Positions 1 through 9,553 of a stretch of 64,000 nt of DNA are shown here, in pieces (position 1 is the stretch's first letter; each line of letters starts with the position of its first letter). The stretch is from Mumia quercus. Its GTDB lineage: Bacteria > Actinomycetota > Actinomycetes > Propionibacteriales > Nocardioidaceae. The notes under the pieces are model-generated. The model made no database searches. It was not told where the DNA came from and saw only the letters and a list, made by a program, of their open reading frames with translations. The stretch covers positions 186,001 through 250,000 of the forward strand of contig NZ_JANZYO010000005.1 in assembly GCF_025506335.1 (NCBI RefSeq), read 5' to 3'. A program made the position numbers and the translations under genes.

Positions 1-101
1 GCTAGGCGGACGGCGCGGTTCGCGTCGACGTGGGGACGTTCGCTATCCTGGTCCGTGGCCTGCAACTGGGCCGCACCTCGCCATGCCTCTAAGGAGTACG
101 T

Positions 102-689
102 GTGACCACGCTCGACTCCCGGGCGCCGTTCGTTCTCGACACCCACGAGATCGCGCGCCGACCCGGAACGCAGCGTGAGCTGACGCTCTCCGAGAAGGCG
201 CCGGCGAGGATGGGTGTCGATATGCTCGGTGTGCCCGAGGGAAGTGACATCGATCTCGAACTCCGGCTCGAGTCGGTCATGGAAGGAATCCTCGTCACGG
301 GGACCGCCTCGGTGCACACGTCAGGTGAGTGCGTACGCTGCCTTCGGGAGATCGACGGTGAGATGACCGTCGACCTTCAGGAGCTGTACGTCTACGAAGG
401 CGACGAGGATGACGACATCTCCCGGCTCGAGGGAGACCTGCTCGATCTTGAGCCTGTCCTGCGGGACGCGGTGGTGCTTGCGCTTCCGCACAACCCGTTG
501 TGTGTTCCGGACTGCCCGGGACTGTGCCCCGAGTGTGGGGTGCGGCTCGCGGACGACCCAGAACACACACACGGCGAAGCCGTCGACCCCCGCTGGTCGG
601 CGCTCAGCCAGCTGATCGAAGGCAACGACCGCCCCGCGGGCGGTTCGGAGGCGACCGGGCCCGTGTCCGGTCCAGACGAGGAGAAGTAG
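102..689 (+). CDS. YceD/DUF177 family protein
   Basis: A 195-residue acidic protein of the YceD (DUF177) family, which almost always sits directly upstream of rpmF and is linked to 23S rRNA/ribosome maturation. Two CxxC pairs are visible, CVRC in the middle and [11 protein letters not shown] near the C-terminus, the latter probably a metal-binding knuckle. The GTG start at 102 is preceded by AAGGAG at 91-96; a TATCCT -10 box at about 44-49 is a likely operon promoter. Only 2 nt separate its stop from rpmF, so the two are translationally coupled. The molecular role is known only in outline for the family. Confidence 0.9.
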   Translation: MTTLDSRAPFVLDTHEIARRPGTQRELTLSEKAPARMGVDMLGVPEGSDIDLELRLESVMEGILVTGTASVHTSGECVRCLREIDGEMTVDLQELYVYEGDEDDDISRLEGDLLDLEPVLRDAVVLALPHNPLCVPDCPGLCPECGVRLADDPEHTHGEAVDPRWSALSQLIEGNDRPAGGSEATGPVSGPDEEK

Positions 690-691
690 AA

Positions 692-877
692 GTGGCAGTC
701 CCGAAGCGCAAGATGTCGCGCAGCAACACCCGCCACCGCCGTTCGCAGTGGAAGGCTGCCGCGCCGCAGCTCGTGATCTGCGCCAACCCCGCGTGCCGCG
801 CCAAGCACCTGCCGCACCGCGCCTGCCCCGAGTGCGGCCAGTACGGCCCCCGCGGCGAGCTGCGTCAGGTTCTCTGA
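692..877 (+). CDS. rpmF: 50S ribosomal protein L32
   Basis: Ribosomal protein L32 of the large subunit, 61 residues beginning [20 protein letters not shown], the classic basic L32 N-terminus. It carries a zinc ribbon (CANPAC and CPEC), so it is the zinc-containing form of L32. The GTG start at 692 follows a GAGGAG Shine-Dalgarno that lies inside the end of yceD. Second gene of the yceD-rpmF-rnc-mutM operon. Confidence 0.97.
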   Translation: MAVPKRKMSRSNTRHRRSQWKAAAPQLVICANPACRAKHLPHRACPECGQYGPRGELRQVL

Positions 878-888
878 GCAGGCAGCCC

Positions 889-1686
889 GTGCCCGACGTC
901 GTTGACGGCGCTGATGCGGTCTCGAACGCCGAGCTGCTCACGCAGCTCGGCGTGCCCGGCCTCGAGCCGGGCCTGCTGACCCAGGCCCTGACCCACCGCT
1001 CGTACGCGTACGAGAACGGCGGCATCCCCAACAACGAGCGCCTCGAGTTCCTCGGTGACGCCGTGCTGGGGCTGGTCGTCACCGACACGCTCTACAAGGC
1101 GCACCCCGACCTCCCTGAAGGCCGCCTCGCGAAGTTGCGCGCTGCGGTCGTGAACGCGCGCGCTCTTGCGGACGTGGCGCGGACCCTCGGTCTGGGTGCC
1201 TACCTGAGGCTCGGACGCGGCGAGGAGGCGACCGGCGGCCGCGACAAGTCGTCGATCCTCTCCGACACGGTCGAAGCGCTGATCGGCGCGATCTATCTTC
1301 AGGAGGGGTTCGAGGGCGCGGGCGTCGTCGTCCACCGCCTCTTCGATCCGGTGATGGCGCGCGCCGCTGAGCTCGGCGCCGGCCTCGACTGGAAGACGAG
1401 CCTCCAGGAGCTCTCCTCCGACCACGGTCTCGGCGTCCCCGAGTACCGTCTGTCCGAGGAGGGCCCCGACCACGACAAGACCTTCACCGCGCACGTGCGG
1501 GTTGGTGGTCAGGTCTACGGCGAGGGTGTCGGCCACTCCAAGAAGGAGGCCGAGCAGCAGGTCGCCGAGACGGCGTGGCGCGCGATCAAGGCCACCGTCG
1601 ACGTCGTCGACCACGAGGCCGGGTCGGTGGCCCCCGCGGCCGAGGTCGTCGAGGCTGCCGAGTCGGCGCGCCGTTCTGGTTCCTGA
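889..1686 (+). CDS. rnc: Ribonuclease III
   Basis: Double-stranded-RNA endoribonuclease that matures rRNA precursors and processes mRNA. The protein has 265 residues from the GTG at 889. The catalytic signature [14 protein letters not shown] lies near residue 50, with the second acidic cluster [15 protein letters not shown] near residue 130. A C-terminal dsRNA-binding domain ([19 protein letters not shown] to [13 protein letters not shown]) is followed by a 30-residue Ala/Val-rich tail. The start lies 11 nt after the rpmF stop; an upstream in-frame extension would overlap rpmF and is rejected. Confidence 0.95.
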   Translation: MPDVVDGADAVSNAELLTQLGVPGLEPGLLTQALTHRSYAYENGGIPNNERLEFLGDAVLGLVVTDTLYKAHPDLPEGRLAKLRAAVVNARALADVARTLGLGAYLRLGRGEEATGGRDKSSILSDTVEALIGAIYLQEGFEGAGVVVHRLFDPVMARAAELGAGLDWKTSLQELSSDHGLGVPEYRLSEEGPDHDKTFTAHVRVGGQVYGEGVGHSKKEAEQQVAETAWRAIKATVDVVDHEAGSVAPAAEVVEAAESARRSGS

Positions 1687-1704
1687 CTCGGCGCCGCGCC
1701 TTCC

Positions 1705-2556
1705 GTGCCCGAGCTTCCCGAGGTCGAGGTCGTCCGCCGTGGTCTCGCCGACCACGTCTCCGGACGTCGGATCGACCGCGTCGAGGTGCTCCACCCGCGG
1801 CCCGTCAGGCGTCACCTCCCAGGGCCCGAGGACTTCGCGCTGCGCCTGACCGGTGAGCGCTTCACGGGAGCATCACGTCGGGGCAAGTACCTCTGGCTGC
1901 CGCTGGACTCCGGCGACGCCGTCCTCGCGCACCTGGGGATGAGCGGCCAGTTCCTGGTCCAGCCCCCCAGCGCCGCCACCGAACGGCACCTCCGTGTCGT
2001 CTTCTCCCTCGACGACGGCATGCAGCTACGCTTCGTCGACCAGCGGATGTTCGGCGGGCTGTCGATCAGTGACGGAGGTGCGACGCTGCCGCCGGAGATC
2101 GCGCACATCGCCCGCGACCCGCTCGACCCCGCCTTCGACGACCTCGGCTTCATCGAGCGCCTGCGCCGCCGTCGTACGGGTATCAAGCGTGCGCTGCTCG
2201 ACCAGACGCTCATCTCGGGTGTCGGCAACATCTATGCCGACGAGGCGCTGTGGCGGGCGCGGCTGCACTACGCGCGGGCGACCGACACGATGCGGCGGCC
2301 CGAGGTCAGCCGTCTGCTCGACGGCGTCCGCGAGGTGATGGCCGCGGCGCTCGCCCAGGGTGGGACGTCCTTCGACGCGCTCTACGTCGCGGTGAACGGT
2401 GAGTCCGGCTACTTCTCGCGCTCGCTGGAGGTGTACGGGCAGGAGGGCGAGCCGTGCTCGCGGTGCGGGACGCCGATCCGGCGCGACTCCTTCATGAACC
2501 GTTCGTCCTTCACGTGTCCCCGCTGCCAGCCTCGACCCCGCAACGGGCGGTGGTGA
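1705..2556 (+). CDS. mutM: Formamidopyrimidine-DNA glycosylase
   Basis: Bifunctional DNA glycosylase/AP lyase that removes 8-oxoguanine and ring-opened purines, 283 residues. The catalytic N-terminus [14 protein letters not shown] supplies the Pro2 nucleophile and Glu3. The helix-two-turn-helix ([19 protein letters not shown]) and the C-terminal zinc finger (CSRCGTPI with CPRCQ) are both intact. GTG start 18 nt after the rnc stop; the order rnc-mutM is common in actinobacteria. It closes the four-gene operon. Confidence 0.95.
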   Translation: MPELPEVEVVRRGLADHVSGRRIDRVEVLHPRPVRRHLPGPEDFALRLTGERFTGASRRGKYLWLPLDSGDAVLAHLGMSGQFLVQPPSAATERHLRVVFSLDDGMQLRFVDQRMFGGLSISDGGATLPPEIAHIARDPLDPAFDDLGFIERLRRRRTGIKRALLDQTLISGVGNIYADEALWRARLHYARATDTMRRPEVSRLLDGVREVMAAALAQGGTSFDALYVAVNGESGYFSRSLEVYGQEGEPCSRCGTPIRRDSFMNRSSFTCPRCQPRPRNGRW

Positions 2557-2580
2557 GGCCGGCAGCGGGCCGGTGTCACG

Positions 2581-3555
2581 TCAGCGGATCGGCGCGGCCA
2601 GCGGCAGCGAGCGGTCGACGAGGTCCTTGACGGTCGAGCCGCAGGTGGAGATCACGTCCGCGTCCGCGCAGTAGTGCGACGCGGTGTGGGTGCCGGTGGC
2701 GAGGTCCTTCGCCCACGTGGAGGCGAAGTCGCGCAGACGGGCCGTCTGCGTCGCGTTGGGGCTGCACAGGGCGCCCGCGACACCGATCGCGTCGGTGTCG
2801 TCGCCCTCGCTGTCGATGTGGCAGCTCCCGCCGGTCGGCACGCCGAGCGTGATGCGCGTCCAGACGAGCTGGATGCCGACGAACTCGTTGGCGAGGCCGG
2901 TGAGGGCGCCGAAGGAGTTGTTGAAGAGGTTGATGACGCTCGGCCGCGCGGCGATGCTCAGCACCGGGCGGGTCCCGTTGGCCGAGATCGTCGAGACCGC
3001 GGCGGAGAAGCCGTCGGCCGCGACCGGGTCGAACATGATGGCGCCCTTGAGGTTCGGGTAGCCGCGGGTGGCCAGCTGCTGTCCGACGAGGGCGGCGAAG
3101 TGCCCGCCGGCGGAGTGGCCACCCACGAGGTACTTGACCGGAAGCGGCTTGCCGTTCGGCGGCACGACCGTACGGTCGGCGAGGGCGTTGCCGAAGGTCG
3201 TGGCGAGCGCGGGGTTGCCGGCGGTCATGTCCTCGTCGAGGCAGACGACCATGAGGCCCTTCTCGGCGATGGCCTTGCTGGTGCCGCGCAGGTGCTTGCA
3301 GCTGCGGCTGAAGCCGTGCTCGACCAGCATGAGGGCGCTGGCGGTGCCGTTCGGCAGGTACCAGTCGGCGTCGTACGAGGTGCCGTTGATCGTGATCGGC
3401 GCGCTGACGCAGGTCGTGGAGCTGGACGAGTAGCCCGAGCACGCGGCGGCGGACGCCGGGGGCGCTGCCCCGACGAGGAGTGCGGCGACAGCTCCGGCGG
3501 AGGCGGTCAGGGCGGCGAGCAGACGCGTGGCGCGACGGCGTGGCGAGAGGTGCAA
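2581..3555 (-). CDS. Secreted alpha/beta hydrolase (lipase/esterase-like)
   Basis: A 324-residue exported protein with a Sec signal peptide: basic start MHLSPRRRATR, hydrophobic core, and an Ala-x-Ala type cleavage region near residue 37 (ASAAA). The nucleophile elbow GGHSAGG near residue 170 gives the catalytic Ser; Asp in IMFDPVAADG and His in GGSCHIDSEGDD are plausible triad partners. It resembles chlorophyllase/lipase-like hydrolases, but the substrate cannot be read from sequence. A CCAGGAGAAG ribosome site precedes the ATG. Transcribed divergently from dgt. Confidence 0.8.
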   Translation of the reverse strand: MHLSPRRRATRLLAALTASAGAVAALLVGAAPPASAAACSGYSSSSTTCVSAPITINGTSYDADWYLPNGTASALMLVEHGFSRSCKHLRGTSKAIAEKGLMVVCLDEDMTAGNPALATTFGNALADRTVVPPNGKPLPVKYLVGGHSAGGHFAALVGQQLATRGYPNLKGAIMFDPVAADGFSAAVSTISANGTRPVLSIAARPSVINLFNNSFGALTGLANEFVGIQLVWTRITLGVPTGGSCHIDSEGDDTDAIGVAGALCSPNATQTARLRDFASTWAKDLATGTHTASHYCADADVISTCGSTVKDLVDRSLPLAAPIR

Positions 3556-3696
3556 GAGGCTTCTCCTGGTGCGTGGGTGGATGGTTCACGTCACCGGACC
3601 GACGTTCCCGAGAAGACGTTTGGAACGGCGTTTCGCAGACTAGGACCTCGGTGCAGCGGCCGCAACATGTGAGAGGCGGAGACTAGGCTCGCCGTC

Positions 3697-4974
3697 GTGA
3701 GCCGACCCGACCCCGCAGACCAGCCGTACGACGCCGCGGCGCGTGAGCGCGTCGTCGTCGAGCCGCCCAAGCGTGCCGAGCGCACGGCGTTCGAGCGTGA
3801 CCGCGCCCGGATCGTCCACTCGGCGGCGCTGCGTCGGCTCGCGGCCAAGACGCAGGTCGTCGGTCCAGGCACCGACGACTTCGTCCGCAACCGGCTCACG
3901 CACTCGCTCGAGGTCGCGCAGGTCGCGCGCGAGCTCGGCCGTTCGCTGGGGTGCGACCCCGACGTGGTCGACTCGGCGGCGCTGGCCCACGACCTCGGGC
4001 ACCCTCCGTTCGGGCACAACGGGGAGATCGCCCTCGACGAGGCGGCCGCGTCGTGCGGAGGTTTCGAGGGCAACGCGCAGACGCTGCGCCTCCTCACCCG
4101 CCTGGAGGCCAAGACCTTCGACCGCGAGGGACGCAGCGTCGGCCTCAACCTCACGCGCGCCACGCTCGACGCGTGCACGAAGTACCCGTGGACGCGCGAC
4201 GAGGCGCCCGTCCCTGCGGGCGCGCACGGTGACGGCTCGCCGCGGGTGGTCCGCAAGTTCGGCGTGTACGACGACGACCTGCCCGTGTTCACGTGGGTGC
4301 GCGAGGGCGCGCCGCCGCGCCGGCAGTGCGTCGAGGCGCAGGTGATGGACCTCGCCGACGACATCGCGTACTGCGTGCACGACGTCGAGGACGGGGTCGT
4401 CTCCGGCGGGATCGCGCTCGACCGCATCCCCGAGGACCGTGCCGTGATCTGGGCGACCGTGCGCGAGTGGTACGCCGCCGACGCGTCCGACGACGCCCTC
4501 GACGCGGCGTACGGGCGACTCACCGCGATGCCGTGGTGGCCCCAGGGGCCGTACGACGGCAGTCGACGCTCGCTGGGGGCGCTCAAGGGGCTCACGAGCG
4601 CGCTGGTGGGCCGCTTCGTCGCCGCCGCGCGCGACGCCACGCGGGAGGCGTTCGGCGCACGCCCGTTCGCCCGCTACGCCGCCGACCTCGTGGTCCCCGA
4701 CGACACCCGGACGGAGATCGCGGTCCTGAAGGCGGTCGCCGCCCACTACGTGATGCGCGCCGACGGACGGGCCACTCTTCTCGCCGACCAGCGCGAGCTG
4801 GTGCGCGGCCTCGTCGAGGTCGTCGCGGGCAAGGGGTCGGAGGTGCTCGAGGCGCCGTTCGCCGCCGACTTCGCCGAGGCGGGCTCAGACGCCGCCCGTC
4901 TCCGGGTGGTCGTGGACCAGGTCGCCTCGCTCACCGACGACTCCGCGCGGGCCTGGGGGCACCGGCTCCTCTGA
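3697..4974 (+). CDS. dgt: Deoxyguanosinetriphosphate triphosphohydrolase-like protein
   Basis: HD-domain dNTP triphosphohydrolase, 425 residues, which hydrolyses dNTPs to deoxynucleoside and triphosphate. The HD metal site is visible as RLTHSLEVAQ and SAALAHDLGHPPFGHNGE around residues 65-110, with MDLADDIAYCVHD further on. A TAGGCT -10 box at 3684-3689 lies 7 nt from the GTG, so the mRNA is probably leaderless. It precedes dnaG in the same orientation, as in many actinomycetes (Rv2344c-dnaG order). Confidence 0.92.
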   Translation: MSRPDPADQPYDAAARERVVVEPPKRAERTAFERDRARIVHSAALRRLAAKTQVVGPGTDDFVRNRLTHSLEVAQVARELGRSLGCDPDVVDSAALAHDLGHPPFGHNGEIALDEAAASCGGFEGNAQTLRLLTRLEAKTFDREGRSVGLNLTRATLDACTKYPWTRDEAPVPAGAHGDGSPRVVRKFGVYDDDLPVFTWVREGAPPRRQCVEAQVMDLADDIAYCVHDVEDGVVSGGIALDRIPEDRAVIWATVREWYAADASDDALDAAYGRLTAMPWWPQGPYDGSRRSLGALKGLTSALVGRFVAAARDATREAFGARPFARYAADLVVPDDTRTEIAVLKAVAAHYVMRADGRATLLADQRELVRGLVEVVAGKGSEVLEAPFAADFAEAGSDAARLRVVVDQVASLTDDSARAWGHRLL

Positions 4975-5028
4975 CGGTGCTGGTGGACGGGGAGAGCGCC
5001 CTTCGCGCGGCCCCGTAGACTCACCCCC

Positions 5029-6948
5029 GTGGCAGGCCGGATCCGCGAGGACGACATCGCAGCAGTGCGCGAGCGCGCGCGGATCGACGAGGTCGTCGAG
5101 CAGTACGTCACGCTGCGCAACGCCGGCGGCGGCTCCCGCAAGGGTCTCTGCCCGTTCCACGACGAGAAGTCGCCGTCGTTCAACGTCACGCCGGCGCGCG
5201 GGATGTACTACTGCTTCGGCTGCGGCGAGGGCGGCGACGTCTTCACCTTCCTCCAGAAGATCGACCAGATCGGCTTCACCGAGGCCGTCGAGCGCCTCGC
5301 GGCGAAGTACGGCATCACGCTGACGTACGTCGACGGCCCTGCGGGGCCGCAGCGCGACTTCGCGCAGCGTGGACGCCTGGTCAAGGCCAACGCGGCGGCG
5401 GCGGAGTTCTTCGCCGAGCAGCTCGCGGGCGGCAAGGGATCGCTCACCGGGCGGCAGTTCCTCGCCGAGCGCGGGTTCAGCCGCGAGTCGGCGGAGCGCT
5501 TCGGTGTCGGCTTCGCGCCGCGCGACGGCGAGGCGCTCTTGAGGCACCTGTTGGGCCGCGGATTCGACGAGGAGGACCTCGTCACCGCCGGCCTGGTCGC
5601 GCAGAACAGCCGCGGCGCGTACGACCGGTTCCGCGGGCGGTTGATCTGGCCGATCCGCGACGCGTCCGGCGACGTGGTGGGCTTCGGAGCCCGACGCCTG
5701 TTCGACGACGACCGCATCGAGGCGAAGTACCTCAACACCCCCGAGACTCCGCTCTACAAGAAGAGCCAGGTCCTCTACGGCGTCGACCTGGCCCGCAAGG
5801 CCATCTCCCAGTCGAGCCAGGCGGTCATCGTCGAGGGCTACACCGACGTGATGGCGTGCCACGAGGCAGGCGTCGGCACCGCGGTCGCGACGTGCGGCAC
5901 GGCCTTCGGCGACGAGCACGGCCGGATCCTGCGCCGCCTGCTCCTCGACCACGAGGCGATGCGCGGCGAGGTCATCTTCACCTTCGACGGCGACGAGGCC
6001 GGACAGAAGGCCGCGATGCGTGCGTTCGAGGGCGACGAGCAGTTCGTCGCCCAGACGTACGTCGCGGTGCAGGCAGACGGGCTCGACCCCTGCGACCTGC
6101 GTCTCCAGCAGGGCGACGCGGCTGTCCGCGAGCTCGTCGCGTCCCGGATCCCGCTCTACCGGTTCGTGCTGCGCAACGTCGTCGACCGCTACGACCTCGA
6201 CCACGCCGACCAGCGCGTCGACGCGCTGAGGGCAGCGGTCGCGCTCGTCTCGTCGGTGCGCGACCGCGGCAAGGTCGAGCAGTTCGTGCGTGAGATCGCG
6301 ACCACCGTGGGCGTCGAGATCGACGAGGTGCGCCGTGAGCTCGCGCACGTCGGTCGACGGCCCGCGGCGCGCACGAACGGGCGCGGCCCCGCACGTTCTC
6401 CTTCCGCGCCGGAGCCGGCGGCCGAGGACGGCGCACCGGCCGGTCGTCCCGCCCGCCCCCCGGCGCCGAGCTTCGGCGAGCCGCGCTTCGCCGACGAGCG
6501 CGAGCTCCTCAAGGTCCTCGTCCAGCACCCGCACCTCCTGGCCCCGTACGCCGAGGAGCTCGACTCCGACGACTTCACCCATCCGCACGCCGTGGCCGTG
6601 TGGGTCGCCGCGGCCGCCGAAGGCCTGCCGGCGAAGCCGGACGAGGGCTGGGCGGCCCGCGTACGCGGCCACGTCGACGACCCGGACGTGCAGCGGGTCC
6701 TCGCGCACCTGGCGCTGGACCCCCTCCGCGCCACCGGGGCCCCCGGAGGCGCCCTGGTCGACGCCCTCGTCGCACGCGTCCAGGAGCTCACGGTGCTGCG
6801 CCACATCGCGGCGGTGAAGTCGAAGCTCCAGCGGACGAACCCGCTCGAGTCCACCACCGAGTACAACCGGATGTTCGGCGACCTCGTGGCGCTCGAGCAG
6901 CAGCGGCGGCAGCTGCGCGAGAAGGCCATCGGCGGCTCGCTGATCTGA
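5029..6948 (+). CDS. dnaG: DNA primase
   Basis: Replication primase synthesising RNA primers at the fork, 639 residues. The N-terminal CHC2 zinc finger uses Cys41, His44, Cys62 and Cys65 (CPFH and CFGC). The TOPRIM domain shows VIVEGYTDVMACHEAG and the acidic FDGDEAGQKA motif. A Pro/Ala-rich linker near residue 450 leads to the C-terminal DnaB-interaction domain. TAGACT at 5016-5021 is 7 nt from the GTG start, suggesting a leaderless message. Length fits actinobacterial DnaG. Confidence 0.97.
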   Translation: MAGRIREDDIAAVRERARIDEVVEQYVTLRNAGGGSRKGLCPFHDEKSPSFNVTPARGMYYCFGCGEGGDVFTFLQKIDQIGFTEAVERLAAKYGITLTYVDGPAGPQRDFAQRGRLVKANAAAAEFFAEQLAGGKGSLTGRQFLAERGFSRESAERFGVGFAPRDGEALLRHLLGRGFDEEDLVTAGLVAQNSRGAYDRFRGRLIWPIRDASGDVVGFGARRLFDDDRIEAKYLNTPETPLYKKSQVLYGVDLARKAISQSSQAVIVEGYTDVMACHEAGVGTAVATCGTAFGDEHGRILRRLLLDHEAMRGEVIFTFDGDEAGQKAAMRAFEGDEQFVAQTYVAVQADGLDPCDLRLQQGDAAVRELVASRIPLYRFVLRNVVDRYDLDHADQRVDALRAAVALVSSVRDRGKVEQFVREIATTVGVEIDEVRRELAHVGRRPAARTNGRGPARSPSAPEPAAEDGAPAGRPARPPAPSFGEPRFADERELLKVLVQHPHLLAPYAEELDSDDFTHPHAVAVWVAAAAEGLPAKPDEGWAARVRGHVDDPDVQRVLAHLALDPLRATGAPGGALVDALVARVQELTVLRHIAAVKSKLQRTNPLESTTEYNRMFGDLVALEQQRRQLREKAIGGSLI

Positions 6949-6960
6949 GATCTCGGTCGC

Positions 6961-6975
6961 GGGCCGCGGTGGCCC
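6961..6975 (+). terminator. Weak hairpin after dnaG
   Basis: A GGGCC-GCGGT-GGCCC stem-loop 12 nt after the dnaG stop, followed by a short pyrimidine-rich stretch. It is a plausible weak terminator, but the stem is only 5 bp. Confidence 0.4.
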
Positions 6976-7062
6976 GTCCTCGTTCTCCTCTGCCTCACCA
7001 CGTCCACAGGTCGCTCACGACAGGGCCCCGGAGGAGCCGGCGCCCTTTCCAGACTGGGGCCC

Positions 7063-7947
7063 ATGACCTCACTCGACGAGAGCCCCACGTTCCCTTCCTC
7101 GGCGTCCTCGGCCCGCGCGTACGCGCGGGTCCTGACGTCTGTGCCGTTGCTGAGCGCGGAGGAGGAGGTGGCGCTCGCCGAGCAGTGCGTCAAGGCTCGC
7201 GCGGCCGTGGAGCGGCTCCGCGCGGACGAGGTGGTGGCGCGCGAGCGCGCGGACCTGGCACGGCTGGTCGCCCAGGGCGCGCGGGCGCGCCGTCACCTCA
7301 TGCTCGCCAACATGCGCCTCGTCGTGTCGTTCGCGCGTCGCCTGGACGGGTGCGGAGTCCCCGTGGCCGACCTGGTCCAGGAAGGCGTGATCGGGCTGAT
7401 GCGGGCCGTCGACGGGTTCGATCCCGAGCTGGGCTTCCGGTTCTCGACGTACGCCACGGCCTGGGTGAAGCGGCACCTGGCCGACGCGGCGGGCACGCGA
7501 CGCGCGGTACGGCTCCCGCCGAAGGCGGAGATGCAGGCGCTCGCGTGCCGTGACGCCGCCGAGGAGCTGCGCCGTCGCTCGGGTCGGGCGCCCTCGCCGA
7601 AGGACGTTGCGCGACGCCTCGCGCTCCCCGAGGTCACGGTCGAGCGGCTGCTCGCGGCCGACGCCGTGCCGGTCTCGCTCGACGCGCTCGAGAGCGACGC
7701 TGTGGCCGCGCGGGACCCGGAGGTCGATCCGCGGATCGGCTGGGCCGTACGCGAGGCTCTGGCCGTGCTGCCCCGGCTCGAGCGCGAGGTGGTGGAGCGA
7801 CGCTTCGGGATCGACGGCGGGGGAGCGCGCTCGGTGCGTACGGTCGCGCGCGAGCTCGCGTGCGCGCCCGATGCCGTCCGCGCACGCGAGCGCCGAGCCC
7901 TGCAGATCCTCAAGGACCACCCGGCGGTGGCCACGGTCGCCCCGTGA
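7063..7947 (+). CDS. RNA polymerase sigma-70 family factor (group 1/2 type)
   Basis: A 294-residue sigma factor. Region 1.2/2 is clear: RHLMLANMRLVVSFARRL, then DLVQEGVIGLMRAVDGFDPELGFRFSTYATAWVKRHLAD (core binding, -10 recognition). Region 3 and a region-4 HTH (ARSVRTVARELACAPDAVRARERRALQILK) follow. It lacks the long acidic N-terminal region 1.1 of the housekeeping factor, so it is most likely an HrdB/SigB-like group 2 factor used under stress or stationary conditions. What triggers it cannot be read from sequence. Confidence 0.85.
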   Translation: MTSLDESPTFPSSASSARAYARVLTSVPLLSAEEEVALAEQCVKARAAVERLRADEVVARERADLARLVAQGARARRHLMLANMRLVVSFARRLDGCGVPVADLVQEGVIGLMRAVDGFDPELGFRFSTYATAWVKRHLADAAGTRRAVRLPPKAEMQALACRDAAEELRRRSGRAPSPKDVARRLALPEVTVERLLAADAVPVSLDALESDAVAARDPEVDPRIGWAVREALAVLPRLEREVVERRFGIDGGGARSVRTVARELACAPDAVRARERRALQILKDHPAVATVAP

Positions 7948-7964
7948 TCGGGGAGGATGGCGGC

Positions 7965-8510
7965 ATGGTGACCGTACGCAAGATCCCGAGGACGATCCGG
8001 CGGGCCATCGAGTCCGCGCACTCCGAGCGGGTGCTCGCGGCGCAGCAGGACGTCTCCGGGCGTTGGCACGTCGGCACCGACGCGGCGCTCCACCTCGCCG
8101 CAGACTCCGACGACCTCCGTGTCCCGTGGGAGCAGGTCGAGTCGCTGTCGTGGGACGCCGAGGCCTCGACCGTGACCGTGCACTGGGGCGCGGCGGACGC
8201 CCTGCACCGTGAGGTCGTCGCCTTCGACGGTGCAGGCCGCCTCGTCGAGCTGGCCCGTGAGCGGGTGGACGCCAGCATCGTCGCACGCGCCAGCGAGAGG
8301 GTCGGTGACGGGCGCGAGACGGCGACGGTCGTCGCACGGCGATCGCCTACCCGACAGGGCCCGATCACCTACTCGTACCTGCTCGACAAGGGGCTCTCGT
8401 CCGACGACCCGCAGGTCAGGGACGCGACCGCGCGGGCGCTCGCCTCGGTCCAGGACGACCTGGGAGTGCGCGCCGACCCGGGCGCCGCGGGTGCCGACGA
8501 GACCGGCTGA
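7965..8510 (+). CDS. Conserved hypothetical protein
   Basis: A 181-residue soluble protein I cannot assign to a named family. The middle part (VPWEQVESLSWDAEASTVTVHW) looks like a beta-rich PH/GRAM-like strand pattern, and the C-terminus is charged and helical. The ATG at 7965 is chosen because GGGAGG (7951-7956) sits 8 nt upstream; the longer reading would overlap the sigma-factor gene. It follows that gene by 17 nt and ends just before a strong hairpin, so it is probably in the sigma-factor transcript. Confidence 0.7.
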   Translation: MVTVRKIPRTIRRAIESAHSERVLAAQQDVSGRWHVGTDAALHLAADSDDLRVPWEQVESLSWDAEASTVTVHWGAADALHREVVAFDGAGRLVELARERVDASIVARASERVGDGRETATVVARRSPTRQGPITYSYLLDKGLSSDDPQVRDATARALASVQDDLGVRADPGAAGADETG

Positions 8511-8517
8511 TCGTCGT

Positions 8518-8538
8518 GGGACCCCGGTTTGGGGTCCC
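8518..8538 (+). terminator. Hairpin terminator
   Basis: A perfect 8-bp stem GGGACCCC / GGGGTCCC with a GGTTT loop, 8 nt after the preceding stop codon and just before the tRNA-Asn promoter. It has no U-run, as is usual for actinobacterial terminators. Confidence 0.65.
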
Positions 8539-8577
8539 TCAGCGGCGCTTGCTAGGCTAGCGGTCGCTCGAGGGCAT

Positions 8578-8650
8578 TCCCCTGTAGCTCAATTGGCAGA
8601 GCAGCCGGCTGTTAACCGGCAGGTTACTGGTTCGAGTCCAGTCGGGGGAG
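8578..8650 (+). tRNA. tRNA-Asn (GTT)
   Basis: A complete cloverleaf: acceptor TCCCCTG/CGGGGGA, D-arm with AGCTC, anticodon stem GCCGG/CCGGC around loop CTGTTAA (anticodon GTT at 8611-8613), T-loop GGTTCGAGTCC, discriminator G. CCA is not encoded. TAGGCT at 8553-8558 with TTGGGG at 8529-8534 is a plausible promoter. Confidence 0.97.
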
Positions 8651-8657
8651 CAACACG

Positions 8658-8697
8658 AACGGTCCGGTCCGCGGAGAGATCTGCAGGCCGGGCCGTT
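8658..8697 (+). terminator. Terminator of tRNA-Asn
   Basis: A 12-bp stem AACGGTCCGGTC / GGCCGGGCCGTT (two G-U pairs) closes a 16-nt loop and is followed by CTTCGTTCT. It starts 8 nt after the tRNA. Confidence 0.75.
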
Positions 8698-8729
8698 CTT
8701 CGTTCTCGGGTGCCGCCGACACCGGCGTG

Positions 8730-9482
8730 TCACTCCTCGGGGAAGGTCAAGGACAGGACCTCGAACGCGGTCGCGTGCGCGACCCCCATGCGTGCGCCCG
8801 TCGGCTCCGACATCGACCCGAGGAACGCGGCGGGGTCGAAGTCTGCCCACCCGAGACCGTCGAGGTAGGCCTGGTGGGCCCGCAGGGACGCGACTCCGGC
8901 CTCGAACGTGTCGGAGATGTCGACGCCGTGCTTGGCCTCGGGGGAGCCGGCCACCCACACCGCGCGCACGCCGCCCCAGGGCTCGACACCGGCCTCGTGG
9001 AAGACCCACCGGTTGCCTGCGTCCCTGACGGCGTCGACGGTCGCCCGTCCGACGGCGATGTGGTCGGCCTGGTTGAGGAACCCGTTCGGGAAGGTGGGGT
9101 GGAAGTTGCCGGTGATCACGATCTCCGGCTGGTGCACACGGACCATCCGGGCGATCACCCGCCGCAGCGGGACCCCGTACTCGACGATGCCGTCGGGGAA
9201 CCCGAGGAACTCGACCGTGTCCACCCCGACGATGCGTGCCGACTCGATCTGCTCCGCCGTCCGGACCTTGCGCGTGACCTCGGGCTCCATCCCGTCGATG
9301 CCGGCCTCGCCGCTGGTCACCATGCAGTAGACGACACGCTTGCCCTGCGAGGTCCAGCGGGCGACGGCTGCGGCGGCTCCGAACTCCATGTCGTCGGGGT
9401 GGGCCACGACGGCGAGGGCGGTCTCCCAGTCCTCGTCGAGCGGCTTGAGGACGTCGGGACTGCCGGTCTGCGCGTCGGTCAT
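8730..9482 (-). CDS. PIG-L family deacetylase
   Basis: A 250-residue zinc-dependent N-acetylglucosaminyl deacetylase of the PIG-L/MshB superfamily. The N-terminal metal motif AHPDDMEFG (residues about 27-35) and the downstream NQADHIAVG histidine motif are present. Family members deacetylate GlcNAc-inositol (mycothiol synthesis), mycothiol conjugates or GlcNAc lipids. No mycothiol gene is adjacent, so the substrate is open. ATCGTA at 9489-9494 reads as TACGAT on the minus strand, 6 nt from the ATG, suggesting a leaderless transcript. Confidence 0.85.
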   Translation of the reverse strand: MTDAQTGSPDVLKPLDEDWETALAVVAHPDDMEFGAAAAVARWTSQGKRVVYCMVTSGEAGIDGMEPEVTRKVRTAEQIESARIVGVDTVEFLGFPDGIVEYGVPLRRVIARMVRVHQPEIVITGNFHPTFPNGFLNQADHIAVGRATVDAVRDAGNRWVFHEAGVEPWGGVRAVWVAGSPEAKHGVDISDTFEAGVASLRAHQAYLDGLGWADFDPAAFLGSMSEPTGARMGVAHATAFEVLSLTFPEE

Positions 9483-9553
9483 CCTGCGATCGTAGGACGG
9501 ATGCAGGCGGGCTGCCTACGCCCGTGCCGGCGCCACTAGGCTGTGCACCGCGA

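Noticed and set aside
2674-3672. 332-codon plus-strand ORF over the secreted hydrolase
   Set aside because: Arg/Gly/Glu-rich shadow; the minus-strand gene has a signal peptide, GxSxG motif and ribosome site.
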